This document shows, in pieces, positions 27,282 to 35,911 of a stretch of DNA of 44,573 bases. The translations under genes were made by a program, and so were the position numbers. The stretch's first letter is position 1, and each line of letters begins with the position of its first letter. This DNA is from Pelagibacteraceae bacterium. GTDB taxonomy: Bacteria; Pseudomonadota; Alphaproteobacteria; HIMB59; GCA-002718135. The notes under the pieces were generated by a model. It was not told the DNA's origin, did not search any database, and saw nothing but the letters and a program-made list of their open reading frames with translations. The DNA lies in the NCBI GenBank assembly GCA_017639935.1, contig JAGFWP010000026.1, positions 1 to 44,573 on the forward strand, in the 5' to 3' direction.

Positions 27282-28568
27282 TTAATTTATAACAGGAAGA
27301 TAATTTTCAAAAGTATTTAGAAGAGTCCCCTCTAAAGATTTTATCTTAAAATAATTTATAAGATAATTTTTTTTGGAATCTAAATAATCCACACTACTTA
27401 ATAAAAGATTGCCTTCTTCTTCAATTAAATCCGTTATTGTTTTGGTTCCGAAATCGTACTCTTGTTTTAAACTTTCTAAAGCTGTTTGACTTGCTTGTAT
27501 CACAGCTGAATTGCTGTTCATTTTAGCTTCACTTATTTTAAAATCCTTATAGGCATTAGAAATTAGAATTTTTAAATCCTCTTTGTAATCTTCAAAATTA
27601 AGTTCAGCTTGAAGTATCTGAGATTGATATTTTCTAATGTTAGAATTTTTGATACCTTGCTGATAGATTGGTATTGTTAATGTTAATGCAACAGATCCTT
27701 TAGTAGTTTCAGTTCCATCATCAATCCTTCCTCCATCTGAATATTCTGCGGAACCCACGATGTCAATATTAGGTTGTTTTGTTTTTTTTTCTTTTAATAA
27801 TAAAATTTCTTTATTCTTAGTATCATTAATTAACAATTTAAGAATTAAATTATTATTCATTGCAGTTTTTAAAACAGAAGAAAGTGTAATCGAAGATTCA
27901 ATATCTATAACATCTTCTAAATTTACAGGTTCCAATCCAGCAATGGTTTGGAAGCTTTTTTTACTAATTTCAACATTTTGTTCTGCTGCAAATAAATTAG
28001 CTGAAGCAATCGCAGAAAATGATTCAGCTTTTTGTAGATCATATAAAGTTGAGGATCCTAAATCAAATTTAGTCTTGGTTATTTCCAATGCTTTAGAAAC
28101 AGATTCAAAATTTTTTTCAGTTGCTTCAAGTGATTTTTCATAATTTATGACAGTCAAATATCCGGTAATTGCATCTAAAATCAGATCTTGAATTATAATC
28201 TTGAAATTAATAACTTCATTGTCAAATAAAATTTTTGATCTATCTATTTCAAGATCATTATATCCTGCATCAAACAAATTTTGAGTGATGCTAAGTTTAT
28301 ATTTATCAGTAAAAGTCTCAGGTGTTGTGGTAGAAGTGGTTGTTTGAGATTCAGCATTAGAATACGTGCCTGTAATTGTACTTGTTATTGTTGGTAATTT
28401 GGCTCCATAAGCGCTTTCAATAAATTCCTTTGATTCAATTAGCTTTTCTAAACCTATTTTCACCTTGGGATTATTTTGTACGGTACTTTCAATAGTCTCA
28501 TCAACGTCAATAGAAAATGATTTGAATGAAAAAAAAATAATCACAAACAAAACAATAAATTTAAACAT
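27282..28568 (-). CDS. tolC: TolC-family outer-membrane efflux protein
   Basis: Outer-membrane channel that docks with RND or type I secretion systems. It has 428 residues with a signal peptide (about 1-19, FIVLFVIIFFSFKSFSID). Two OEP repeats follow, rich in Ala, Glu, Lys and Ser helices. DLGSSTLYDLQKAES and EYDFGTKTITDLIEEEGNL are the paired TolC motifs, one in each half. It starts directly at the end of the Pcm-like gene (TAATG, 1-bp overlap), a familiar alphaproteobacterial pairing. No inner-membrane partner is encoded nearby. Confidence 0.92.
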   Translation of the reverse strand: MFKFIVLFVIIFFSFKSFSIDVDETIESTVQNNPKVKIGLEKLIESKEFIESAYGAKLPTITSTITGTYSNAESQTTTSTTTPETFTDKYKLSITQNLFDAGYNDLEIDRSKILFDNEVINFKIIIQDLILDAITGYLTVINYEKSLEATEKNFESVSKALEITKTKFDLGSSTLYDLQKAESFSAIASANLFAAEQNVEISKKSFQTIAGLEPVNLEDVIDIESSITLSSVLKTAMNNNLILKLLINDTKNKEILLLKEKKTKQPNIDIVGSAEYSDGGRIDDGTETTKGSVALTLTIPIYQQGIKNSNIRKYQSQILQAELNFEDYKEDLKILISNAYKDFKISEAKMNSNSAVIQASQTALESLKQEYDFGTKTITDLIEEEGNLLLSSVDYLDSKKNYLINYFKIKSLEGTLLNTFENYLPVIN

Positions 28569-29227
28569 TAAAAAACGAACTTTGTTTCAATGTTATATAA
28601 TTCGTATTTGGTAAAAACATCAAATAGAAAGTCACTTGTATAAGCATTGTCATTATTAGTAATTTTATATGCCTTGCAAAGATGAGGATTTATTTTCTTA
28701 ATCATAATAATTTTTCCAGATTTGGAACTTACTTGATTCTTTATAGTATTTAATACTTCTCTTATTGGAGTATCAATAAATATAATATCGTATGGTGATT
28801 CATTGATAAAACCTTTTTGAAAAGGAACATTTACAATTGTTGTATTTTTTATATTTAAATTATTAATGTTCTCTTCAATTTTAGAAATAAAATTTATCTC
28901 ATTCTCTATTATTATCAATTCTTTGCACAAACTTGAAAGAATGACTGAGACGAAACCTGTCATCCCTCCTATATGTAAAATTTTATCTTGTTTACTAATC
29001 TCAGCACTATGAACTAATTGAGCTATATGAAGATTTTTTAAATAACCTCGATTTGAACTTAATTCTGCATCCAAATCATTGTATGAATTTTTTTTTATTT
29101 CTTCAGGAAGAAAATCTTCTTTCTTTATATTTTTAAATAATTCCAATATTGTTGGATTGTTAATTTTATTTGGTCTTAATTGATTTTCAACCATTAATTC
29201 TCGAGCTTTTTGAAAATTAAAATTCAT
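28568..29227 (-). CDS. Divergent protein-L-isoaspartate methyltransferase-like protein
   Basis: Methyltransferase-fold protein, 219 residues, related to Pcm. It has the Pcm-like N-terminus MVENQLRPNKINNPTILELF and a SAM-loop position ILHIGGMTGFVSVILSSL, but lacks the TISQPYIVA segment of true Pcm and has HIGGMTG in place of the usual E-x-G-x-G-x-G. The other pcm in this window (13177-13806) has all motifs, so this copy probably has another or lost activity. It is coupled to tolC by a 1-bp overlap, as in other alphaproteobacteria. Confidence 0.78.
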   Translation of the reverse strand: MNFNFQKARELMVENQLRPNKINNPTILELFKNIKKEDFLPEEIKKNSYNDLDAELSSNRGYLKNLHIAQLVHSAEISKQDKILHIGGMTGFVSVILSSLCKELIIIENEINFISKIEENINNLNIKNTTIVNVPFQKGFINESPYDIIFIDTPIREVLNTIKNQVSSKSGKIIMIKKINPHLCKAYKITNNDNAYTSDFLFDVFTKYELYNIETKFVF

Positions 29228-29339
29228 TATGATTACCTGGAAATCTAAAATCTTGCTTATAATGTTATTTGTTTCATATTCAAATATTTAAACTATCATA
29301 GTTTAGTATCTCACTTAAATACCTATAATATGTGATTAA

Positions 29340-29368
29340 TTGACTAAACGACCATAAATCATTATTGA
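29340..29368 (+). promoter_or_regulatory. Candidate promoter of the tRNA-Cys/tRNA-Asn pair
   Basis: TTGACT at 29340-29345 is a near-consensus -35, with a 17-nt spacer to TATTGA at 29363-29368 (poor -10). Initiation would fall about 10 bp before tRNA-Cys. The remaining part of the spacer from 29228 holds no recognisable gene. Confidence 0.4.
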
Positions 29369-29384
29369 TCTTTCAGCATTGACT

Positions 29385-29458
29385 GGCTCGGTGGCAGAGT
29401 GGTTATGTAGGGGCCTGCAAAGCCTTGCACAGCGGTTCGATTCCGCTCCGAGCCTCCA
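29385..29458 (+). tRNA. tRNA-Cys (GCA)
   Basis: Cloverleaf read from sequence: acceptor GGCTCGG pairs with CCGAGCC; anticodon stem GGGGC/GCCTT with loop CTGCAAA gives anticodon GCA; T-arm AGCGG-TTCGATT-CCGCT. Discriminator T, and CCA is encoded (29456-29458). Followed 48 bp later by tRNA-Asn on the same strand. Confidence 0.96.
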
Positions 29459-29506
29459 GAATATTCTTGTTTTTTTAACTTTTTTTCACTATTTGAATTA
29501 TTTGTT

Positions 29507-29582
29507 TCCCCAGTAGCTCAGTTGGTAGAGCAAACGACTGTTAATCGTTGGGTCGCTGGTTCGAGCCCGGCCTGGGGAGCCA
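29507..29582 (+). tRNA. tRNA-Asn (GUU)
   Basis: Acceptor TCCCCAG pairs with CTGGGGA; D-arm GCTCAGTTGGTAGAGC; anticodon stem AACGA/TCGTT with loop CTGTTAA gives anticodon GTT; T-loop TTCGAGC; discriminator G and encoded CCA (29580-29582). Its 3' end is 2 bp from the stop of the convergent hydrolase gene. Confidence 0.97.
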
Positions 29583-29584
29583 TT

Positions 29585-30463
29585 TTATTCCCTCCATATT
29601 GGCCTTGTTAAGCAAGTTGCCCCTCCTTCTGCTTTTATGCAAAGTTCATTTCCTGAAAATAAATTTATTATGCATCCTGATTTGTTTAGTAATTCGATAG
29701 TTTTTGGATAACCTTTCATAGCAACTATATTTCGAGGAGATAAAGCTAAAATATTTACAGATAAAGTGTTGCTATTAAAATACTCATCTTCAGGTATTTC
29801 CATCAATTCAATATTTTGATTTTTTAAAATATTAATTACGTTTTCTGGCAATAAAGATAAACATCCAATAGCTAGATCATAATCTAACATTGAAATCAAA
29901 GACATGAGGTGAAAACATGAATCTCCACTATTATATTGAGGTAATTTTATCGGAATTAATTTAACATTATGAAAATTTAAAATATTATTAAGCTGATTAA
30001 TTCCATCTTTATTTGTTCTGTAACTTTCTCCAACAATTAATGTCTTATCATTAATCCATAAACAATCCCCTCCTTCAACTGTTCCGTTATTTATAACCTT
30101 ACCTATAATTGGAATTTTTTCTTCATTATAAAAGTTAGTATGTTCTTCTGTTTCTTTTTTTCTCAAATTTTTACCCATATTCAATATTATCGCTCCATCG
30201 TTAAGAACCAATGATGGGTCATGGGTAAAAATAGAATCACACAACTCTTCATTTTCATTAGTTAGTTTTAAATCAACTATTTCTGCTCCTGAATTTTTTA
30301 TTATTCTATAAAATTCATTATAATTTTGATTTAGAATTTCTTGGTTTAACGGAGATGTATAATTCCATTTTTGCAAATCAACTTTTGACATAAAATTTTG
30401 CGGCCTCTTCATTAAAACTTTTTTTAACTGCGAAACCATGTTCTGTGCGCCAAACTTACTCAT
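29585..30463 (-). CDS. Arginine deiminase/dimethylarginine dimethylaminohydrolase-fold protein
   Basis: Guanidine-modifying enzyme fold, 292 residues. Catalytic residues of the superfamily are in place: D82 in FTHDPSLV, E130 and D133 in GTVEGGDCLW, H185 in GDSCFHLMS, and the nucleophile C284 in GGATCLTRPIW. Length and C-terminus resemble DDAH and related citrulline-forming hydrolases more than ArcA arginine deiminase (about 410 residues). The natural substrate (free, methylated or other guanidino compound) is not readable. It starts 1 bp after the umuC stop and is probably the third gene of the SOS operon. Confidence 0.8.
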   Translation of the reverse strand: MSKFGAQNMVSQLKKVLMKRPQNFMSKVDLQKWNYTSPLNQEILNQNYNEFYRIIKNSGAEIVDLKLTNENEELCDSIFTHDPSLVLNDGAIILNMGKNLRKKETEEHTNFYNEEKIPIIGKVINNGTVEGGDCLWINDKTLIVGESYRTNKDGINQLNNILNFHNVKLIPIKLPQYNSGDSCFHLMSLISMLDYDLAIGCLSLLPENVINILKNQNIELMEIPEDEYFNSNTLSVNILALSPRNIVAMKGYPKTIELLNKSGCIINLFSGNELCIKAEGGATCLTRPIWRE

Positions 30464-30464
30464 A

Positions 30465-31760
30465 TCAACTTTTTACAATCATCAATTGATTAAAGCTAGT
30501 AGTATAGCTAGGGGAGACTTTTTCTCTTCGCATCTGCCACCCTTTCTTTATTCCCTCTGCCGCAAGTCTTAATGTTGAACTACCATAGCGGTAATTAATT
30601 TCATCCAACGATTTCATCAAAGAATCAGATCTCGGTCTATCATAATCCAATAAACCGCGCACAGATGATGAATTGTGCAATTCATATAAAATTATTCCAG
30701 CTTTTTTATAACGATAACCCTTCCTATATATGCTTTGAATTCCTCCCACAGCTCTTTTAACTATTAATTTGCTGTCGCTTGTTGGGTAATCAAGCTGCAA
30801 TTTTATAGAATTTGAATACTGCTTTTCTTTTTTATTAAAATGATTAGTGAGAACAAATACACTCATAGACTGGGCTATTAAATCTTCTTCTCTTATCTTT
30901 TCTGCCGCTCTTGAGGCATAGTTAGCTATTGACTTTTTCAACTCTTCAATTTTTTCAATTGGACGACTAAAAGACCGGGAAACACAACAACTCTTTTGAG
31001 GACTAGGCAATAATTCTACTCCTAAACAGGAAACGCCGTTCAACTCTATTTGAATTCTCTCTCCAACAACCCCCATATTTTTTCTCACCCAACCCCTGTC
31101 TAAAAGTTTAAATTGCTTCGCATTGCTTACATCATATTTTTTTAGAAATTTTGATAAACTTCGCCCTATTCCCCACACTTCTTCAATTTCAGTTTCTTGC
31201 AATGCCTCATTAATTTTTTCCTTCTCTTTCAAAATACACACCCCTTCATAAGAATTATTTTTTTTCGCAAGGTGATTAGCTATTTTTGAAAGTGTTTTAG
31301 TCGAACCGACACCAATACTAACAGGAATGCCGACCCACTGTTTGATTGTTTTCCTAATATGTTTGCAATACGTTAATAATTCATAGTTTTTAAAGCCTTT
31401 AAGACTTAAAAACGCTTCATCAATAGAGTAAATTTCAACATCTGGAGAAAAACCTAAAAGAATTTCCATAACCCGTTGGGACATATCGCCGTATAGAGCA
31501 TAATTTGATGAGAATACTTTCACATTATTTTTTTTTATAAAGTTTCTTACCTTAAAGTAAGGCTCCCCCATCTTAATCCCTAAAGCCTTTGCTTCTGTTG
31601 AGCGTGTAATGATGCAACCATCATTGTTTGATAAAACAACAATGGGTTTGCCTAATAATTTGGGGTTAAACACCCTCTCACACGACGCATAAAAAGAATT
31701 GCAATCTATTAGAGCAATAGATTGTTGGAGTGATTGATGGTTAATTGGAAGTTGTCTCAT
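30465..31760 (-). CDS. umuC: DNA polymerase V catalytic subunit UmuC
   Basis: Y-family translesion polymerase, 431 residues. Catalytic acidic residues: D19 in [17 protein letters not shown] and D114-E115 in [34 protein letters not shown] is the palm/thumb helix-hairpin-helix region, and the C-terminus has the UmuC-specific little finger. It overlaps umuD by 20 bp (ATG at 31760), so it depends on umuD translation. Polymerase V activity also needs UmuD' and RecA. Confidence 0.96.
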   Translation of the reverse strand: MRQLPINHQSLQQSIALIDCNSFYASCERVFNPKLLGKPIVVLSNNDGCIITRSTEAKALGIKMGEPYFKVRNFIKKNNVKVFSSNYALYGDMSQRVMEILLGFSPDVEIYSIDEAFLSLKGFKNYELLTYCKHIRKTIKQWVGIPVSIGVGSTKTLSKIANHLAKKNNSYEGVCILKEKEKINEALQETEIEEVWGIGRSLSKFLKKYDVSNAKQFKLLDRGWVRKNMGVVGERIQIELNGVSCLGVELLPSPQKSCCVSRSFSRPIEKIEELKKSIANYASRAAEKIREEDLIAQSMSVFVLTNHFNKKEKQYSNSIKLQLDYPTSDSKLIVKRAVGGIQSIYRKGYRYKKAGIILYELHNSSSVRGLLDYDRPRSDSLMKSLDEINYRYGSSTLRLAAEGIKKGWQMRREKVSPSYTTSFNQLMIVKS

Positions 31761-32184
31761 GAATTATATAAGTGACAACCCCCCAAATAAAACATTCCAT
31801 TTCTTCCTTTACTTCAATGCTAGGATAATCATCGTTAGCAGAAGCAAGAAAAAGTGATTTTTCTTTTTTCTTTAATTTTTTAACCGTTAAATCGCCAAAA
31901 ATAGAGGCTATGACAATGTTATTGTTTTTAGGCACAATGCTGCGGTCAACAATTAATAAATCACCAGAATAAATGTTTGCACTTGTCATTGAAGAACCGC
32001 TTGTTTTAACAATAAATGTAGCTGCTGGATGTTTTATTAGATATTCATTCAAATCTAGCTTATTTTCCATATAATCTGTTGCTGGAGATGGAAAACCAGC
32101 TGAGACTTTATCCAAAAAAACTGGTGTATTTATCTGAGTATTTTTAATTATACTAAAAAGATCAAGATTTTTATACTTAGACAT
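31741..32184 (-). CDS. umuD: SOS mutagenesis protein UmuD (S24 autoprotease)
   Basis: LexA-like serine autoprotease that, once cleaved to UmuD', activates UmuC. It has 147 residues. The cleavage site is A29-G30 in [10 protein letters not shown]; the catalytic dyad is S65 (SGSSM) and K102 (TVKKL), 37 residues apart as in Escherichia coli UmuD. The lack of a DNA-binding domain separates it from LexA. First gene of the umuD-umuC-hydrolase operon, with a LexA operator 60-80 bp upstream. Confidence 0.96.
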   Translation of the reverse strand: MSKYKNLDLFSIIKNTQINTPVFLDKVSAGFPSPATDYMENKLDLNEYLIKHPAATFIVKTSGSSMTSANIYSGDLLIVDRSIVPKNNNIVIASIFGDLTVKKLKKKEKSLFLASANDDYPSIEVKEEMECFIWGVVTYIIHETTSN

Positions 32185-32243
32185 TATATTTAAAAATTAT
32201 AATAATTTATTGAAAAACAATAATTTTATTAATTACTTTAATA

Positions 32244-32265
32244 TTTTGTTCTACTTTTGTTCTAC
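32244..32265. promoter_or_regulatory. LexA operator (SOS box) upstream of umuD
   Basis: A perfect tandem repeat of the 11-mer TTTTGTTCTAC (32244-32254 and 32255-32265) contains GTTC-N7-GTTC at 32248-32262. This direct-repeat form is the established LexA target of alphaproteobacteria, unlike the CTG-N10-CAG of enterobacteria. It lies 60-80 bp before the umuD ATG. The reverse strand reads GAAC-N7-GAAC, directed toward umuD, followed by a TATTAA that could be the -10. Confidence 0.88.
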
Positions 32266-32320
32266 TTTATTAAAATTATAAAGAAAGTCAATGAAAATGA
32301 ATGGGAATGTAGAAGAAAAA

Positions 32321-33448
32321 TTATCTTTGATGGGCTACCATTAATTTATTTTCAACTCTTAAGCTGTACCGCGACAAACTAAAGCAGAAAATCCAATAAC
32401 ACATAGCAATAAATATATACCCTTCAAAAGGAAAGCCCATCCAGTCAGGGTTTGCTTGACTTGTAAATACAGCTAATAATAAATCCATAAGACTAATAAT
32501 AGCTACAAGAGTTGTATCCTTAAATAAACCAATAAATGTATTAACTATTCCGGGTATAACGATACGAAGTGCTTGTGGCATAATAATAAGACCCATCATT
32601 CTCCAATATCCAAGACCTACCGCCTGAGCTGCTTCATACTGGCCTTTTGGAAGAGCTTGAAGCCCCCCTCTTACAACTTCAGCCATATAAGCACCACCGA
32701 ATATCGTTAATCCAACAATACATCTTAGTAGAGTATCTATATCAACTCCTTGAGGAACAAATAAAGGAAACATAACTGAAGCAAAAAACAAAACAGTAAT
32801 AAGAGGTATTCCTCTCCAAAACTCAATAAACATTATGCATAAAGCTCTTACAACCGGCAATTGTGAACGTCTGCCTAGAGCTAATACGATTCCTAGAGGT
32901 AAGGCAAAAACAATTCCAATTCCACCTAATAAGAGAGTTAAGAAAGCGCCCCCCCATTTGTGCGTAGGAATATGGTGTAATCCTAAAGTTTCATTTCCAG
33001 ATAAAAGAAAAAAAGCAATGATTGGATAGCCAACAAAAAGAAATATTCCAATGTAATGTTTCTTTTTAAAATTAGGTATAAAGAATAAAGCTATAGATAT
33101 AGCTAAAATAATAAATGTTAAATTGACCCTCCATTGTTCAGCGTCAGGATAAAAACCATAAGAAAAAAAATTGAACCATACTTTAATATAAAGCCAACAA
33201 GCTCCGGCTCTATATTTTACTTTATTTTCATCATACCATTCACAAACAGTTCGATCTTCACCACTCCATACAGCATCAATAATGCCCCATTGAACAATAG
33301 GAGGAATGATTGAATATAAAATATAAATCCCAAGTAAGGTAAATAAAGAATTATACCACGTTGAAAATAAATTACCCTTAATCCAACCAATAGTGCCTAT
33401 GCTGGCAATGGGTGGTTTTCTCTTTTCAATAATTTGTTTTTTTTCCAT
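32321..33448 (-). CDS. aapM: Amino-acid ABC transporter permease AapM
   Basis: Inner-membrane permease of a general L-amino-acid transporter (HisM/AapM family), 375 residues. It has a long N-terminal part with extra membrane segments and a periplasmic loop (residues 1-165), then the permease domain. The EAA motif, contact site for the ATPase, is YEAAQAVGLGYWRMMGLIIMPQAL near residues 285-308. Partners: AapQ just upstream (1 bp gap), AapJ binding protein, and AapP ATPase encoded 3.4 kb away. Confidence 0.94.
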   Translation of the reverse strand: MEKKQIIEKRKPPIASIGTIGWIKGNLFSTWYNSLFTLLGIYILYSIIPPIVQWGIIDAVWSGEDRTVCEWYDENKVKYRAGACWLYIKVWFNFFSYGFYPDAEQWRVNLTFIILAISIALFFIPNFKKKHYIGIFLFVGYPIIAFFLLSGNETLGLHHIPTHKWGGAFLTLLLGGIGIVFALPLGIVLALGRRSQLPVVRALCIMFIEFWRGIPLITVLFFASVMFPLFVPQGVDIDTLLRCIVGLTIFGGAYMAEVVRGGLQALPKGQYEAAQAVGLGYWRMMGLIIMPQALRIVIPGIVNTFIGLFKDTTLVAIISLMDLLLAVFTSQANPDWMGFPFEGYIFIAMCYWIFCFSLSRYSLRVENKLMVAHQR

Positions 33449-33449
33449 A

Positions 33450-34640
33450 TTATCGATCTTTCAATGCCATCACACTATTGTACCAGTTCATAAGTAATGA
33501 AATAGTTAAACTTAAAGATAAATAAACTGACATAGTCATAAACAATATTTCTACAGCTTGACCTGTTTGCATTAACGCAGTTCCAGCAAATACATGGACT
33601 AAATCAGGGTAAGCAATTGCAACAGCAAGGGATGAATTTTTAGTAAGATTTAAATACTGGCTAGTTAAAGGTGGTATGATAACTCTCATTGCTTGTGGTA
33701 TAATAATTAACCGCAAAATTTGACCTTGTGTCAAACCTACTGCTGAAGCAGCTTCTTTCTGACCTTTGCTAATTGCTAATATTCCTGAACGTACATTTTC
33801 AGCAATAAATGCAGCTGTATATAAAGATAAGGCTAGAAGTAATGCTACAAGTTCAGGAATAAGCCTAATGCCTCCTTTAAAATTAAATCCTTTCAAAACA
33901 GGTTGTTCAAGAGTGATAGGAAAATTATAAATAAAAGAAATTATTACAAAAGGGATAATTAAAATTGCTAAAGAAAAATACAAAATTGGAAATTGTTTTC
34001 CTGTTAAATTCTGTCTTTTCTTTGACCATAGGTAAATAATTATAATTACAATAATTGAGAATAAACCTGCCAACAATAAATAATTAAATCCATTTTCAGG
34101 AACAGGTCTTGATAAAAACAATCCTTTTAAATTTAATAAAAAGTGATCATTAAAATTGATACTATTTTTAGCTCTTGGTAAAATTCGTAATACTGCATGA
34201 TACCAAAAAAATATCTGAAGAAGTAATGGAATGTTTCTTAAAGCTTCAATATAAAAACCACAAAATCTTGATACTAACCAATTATCCGATAGTCTTCCAA
34301 CGCCAACTAGGAAACCGATTATTGTAGCAAGAAAAATTCCTAAAACAGCTACTAAAATTGTGTTTAATAAACCGACAAAAAAAGCATTGATATATGTATG
34401 TGCGGCTGTATGGTCTATAAAGGGCAGATAGCCGATATCAAACATGGAAGTTTCTGATAAGAAACCAAACCCATGAGAAATACCATTGGCCTTCATATTG
34501 GTTGCAGTATTGCTTACGATCCAACCTAAGAACGCAACAACAAGAAACATTACAATTGATTGGACAACAATTGATCTAAATTTACCGCTTTGAAAAATAT
34601 CTTGTTTAGGGGGTTTTATAATATCTGTTCTTACATTCAT
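33450..34640 (-). CDS. aapQ: Amino-acid ABC transporter permease AapQ
   Basis: Second inner-membrane permease of the Aap system, 396 residues from ATG 34640. An in-frame TTG at 34652 would add four residues but lies in the U-tract of the upstream hairpin, so ATG is preferred. Several membrane segments; an N-terminal loop with YLPFIDHTAAHTYINAFFVGLLNT; the EAA motif is KEAASAVGLTQGQILRLIII near residues 305-325. The long central hydrophobic insert (about 180-240) is typical of AapQ compared with HisQ. No strong Shine-Dalgarno precedes it. Confidence 0.93.
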   Translation of the reverse strand: MNVRTDIIKPPKQDIFQSGKFRSIVVQSIVMFLVVAFLGWIVSNTATNMKANGISHGFGFLSETSMFDIGYLPFIDHTAAHTYINAFFVGLLNTILVAVLGIFLATIIGFLVGVGRLSDNWLVSRFCGFYIEALRNIPLLLQIFFWYHAVLRILPRAKNSINFNDHFLLNLKGLFLSRPVPENGFNYLLLAGLFSIIVIIIIYLWSKKRQNLTGKQFPILYFSLAILIIPFVIISFIYNFPITLEQPVLKGFNFKGGIRLIPELVALLLALSLYTAAFIAENVRSGILAISKGQKEAASAVGLTQGQILRLIIIPQAMRVIIPPLTSQYLNLTKNSSLAVAIAYPDLVHVFAGTALMQTGQAVEILFMTMSVYLSLSLTISLLMNWYNSVMALKDR

Positions 34641-34650
34641 TTTAGATCGC

Positions 34651-34685
34651 AAAAAAAATATGCTCGGCTATTATACCGAGCATAT
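34651..34685 (-). terminator. Intrinsic terminator/attenuator between aapJ and aapQ
   Basis: A perfect 10-bp stem ATATGCTCGG/CCGAGCATAT with an 8-nt loop is followed by T8 on the minus strand. It lies after the aapJ stop and 10 nt before the aapQ ATG. Partial readthrough would give more binding protein than permease. In the opposite direction there is no U-tract, so it acts on the aap operon. Confidence 0.85.
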
Positions 34686-34712
34686 ATAAAATTTAAAATA
34701 GTATTCTAATGC

Positions 34713-35753
34713 TTATCTAATAGGTGGTGCGTATAAAAGACCGCCATCCTTCCAACCAGCATTAGGTGAACCTGCTCTTGCTAAAGCAAGAGGAGTATTT
34801 GCACCAACATGACGTTCGTACATTTCTCCGTAGTTACCTACTTCGAAAAGAGCCCAATAAGCCCAGTCTTTTTCTAGACCTAAATGTCCTCCTGTATCAC
34901 CTTCAACACCAAGGATACGTTTCACTTCAGGAGTTGAACTTGTGTCTCCCACTATGGATTTAACAGCGTCTCCGCCTGCCAAACCTAGTTCATCCCAAGT
35001 GATTAAAGCATTAAGTACCCAGAATACAATATCACTCCAAGGTTCGTCACCTTCACGAGTAACTGGACCTAGAGGTTCTTTTGAAATAGTTTCTCCAAGA
35101 ACCATATGTTCATCTGGTTGAGCAAGCTTAGTTCTTTGTGCCGCTAGACCTGATTTATCTGTTGTATGAACGTCACAACGACCAGAATCATAAGCTGCAA
35201 TAACTTCATCAGCTTTTTCAAAAACAACCGGCTCATAGCTCATACCATTAGCTCTAAAATAATCAGCTAAGTTAAGCTCAGTTGTTGTACCTGTGTTAAC
35301 ACAAACACTAGCTCCATCTAGTTCAAGAGCGCTTGTAACTCCAAGTGCTTTTGGAACCATGAAACCTTGTCCATCGTAAAAATTAACACCATTAAAAGTT
35401 AAACCAATTTTTGCATCACGAGATAAAGTCCAAGTAGTGTTTCTTGAAAGAATATCATATTCGCCTGCAGTTAACTTTGTAAAACGTTCTTTTGCAGATA
35501 CTGGAAAGTATTCAACTTTTTCATCTCCACCTTTGCCGAAAATAGCAGCTGCAACAGCACGACATACGTCTACGTCAATACCAACCCAGTTACCATCAGC
35601 ATCAGGGTTTGAGAAACCAGGAAGACCCTGACTCACACCACATCGAACGTGACCTCTAGCTTGTGTATCTGAAAGAGTGTCTGCAATTGCAGAAGTTCCA
35701 AAAGATAAAATCAAAATAGAGGTAAATAATCTTAATACATTAGAAAGTTTCAT
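34713..35753 (-). CDS. aapJ: General L-amino-acid ABC transporter substrate-binding protein AapJ
   Basis: Periplasmic binding protein, 346 residues. Signal peptide about 1-24 (LFTSILILSFGTSAIA, then DTL). VRCGVSQGLPGFSNPDADGNWVGIDVDVCRAVAAAIF and TTWTLSRDAKIGLTFNGVNFYDGQGFMV are AapJ signatures. Codon choice is visibly less AT-biased than in its neighbours, fitting high expression. It has a strong Shine-Dalgarno (AAGGAG) before the ATG. The gene is followed by a terminator hairpin and then aapQ-aapM; a second, more AT-rich copy lies at 37719-38729. Confidence 0.96.
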   Translation of the reverse strand: MKLSNVLRLFTSILILSFGTSAIADTLSDTQARGHVRCGVSQGLPGFSNPDADGNWVGIDVDVCRAVAAAIFGKGGDEKVEYFPVSAKERFTKLTAGEYDILSRNTTWTLSRDAKIGLTFNGVNFYDGQGFMVPKALGVTSALELDGASVCVNTGTTTELNLADYFRANGMSYEPVVFEKADEVIAAYDSGRCDVHTTDKSGLAAQRTKLAQPDEHMVLGETISKEPLGPVTREGDEPWSDIVFWVLNALITWDELGLAGGDAVKSIVGDTSSTPEVKRILGVEGDTGGHLGLEKDWAYWALFEVGNYGEMYERHVGANTPLALARAGSPNAGWKDGGLLYAPPIR

Positions 35754-35769
35754 ATGTATTTTCTCCTTT

Positions 35770-35795
35770 TTAATAATTAATATTAATAATTAATT
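35770..35795. repeat. 13-bp tandem repeat in the aapJ leader
   Basis: TTAATAATTAATA followed by TTAATAATTAATT, two near-identical 13-mers, directly upstream of the aapJ Shine-Dalgarno. It falls in the untranslated leader or core promoter. AT-rich repeats arise easily by slippage; no function is shown. The rest of the 158-bp spacer to the next gene holds no clear consensus promoter. Confidence 0.55.
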
Positions 35796-35911
35796 GCTGA
35801 TATCAATGCTCTATGTGAAAGAAATGATCAATAGTTTTTTTATTGCTATATATTTTTTAATAAATATTTAGTACATATGGTATGATTTTTATTTTTTAAC
35901 ACTAGATATAG

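Noticed and set aside
29585-30463. ArcA arginine deiminase
   Set aside because: At 292 residues it is over 100 residues shorter than ArcA and lacks its helical insertion; the DDAH-like group is the better fit.
34641-34652. TTG start for aapQ four codons upstream
   Set aside because: It falls in the U-tract of the terminator hairpin; the ATG at 34640 is more plausible.
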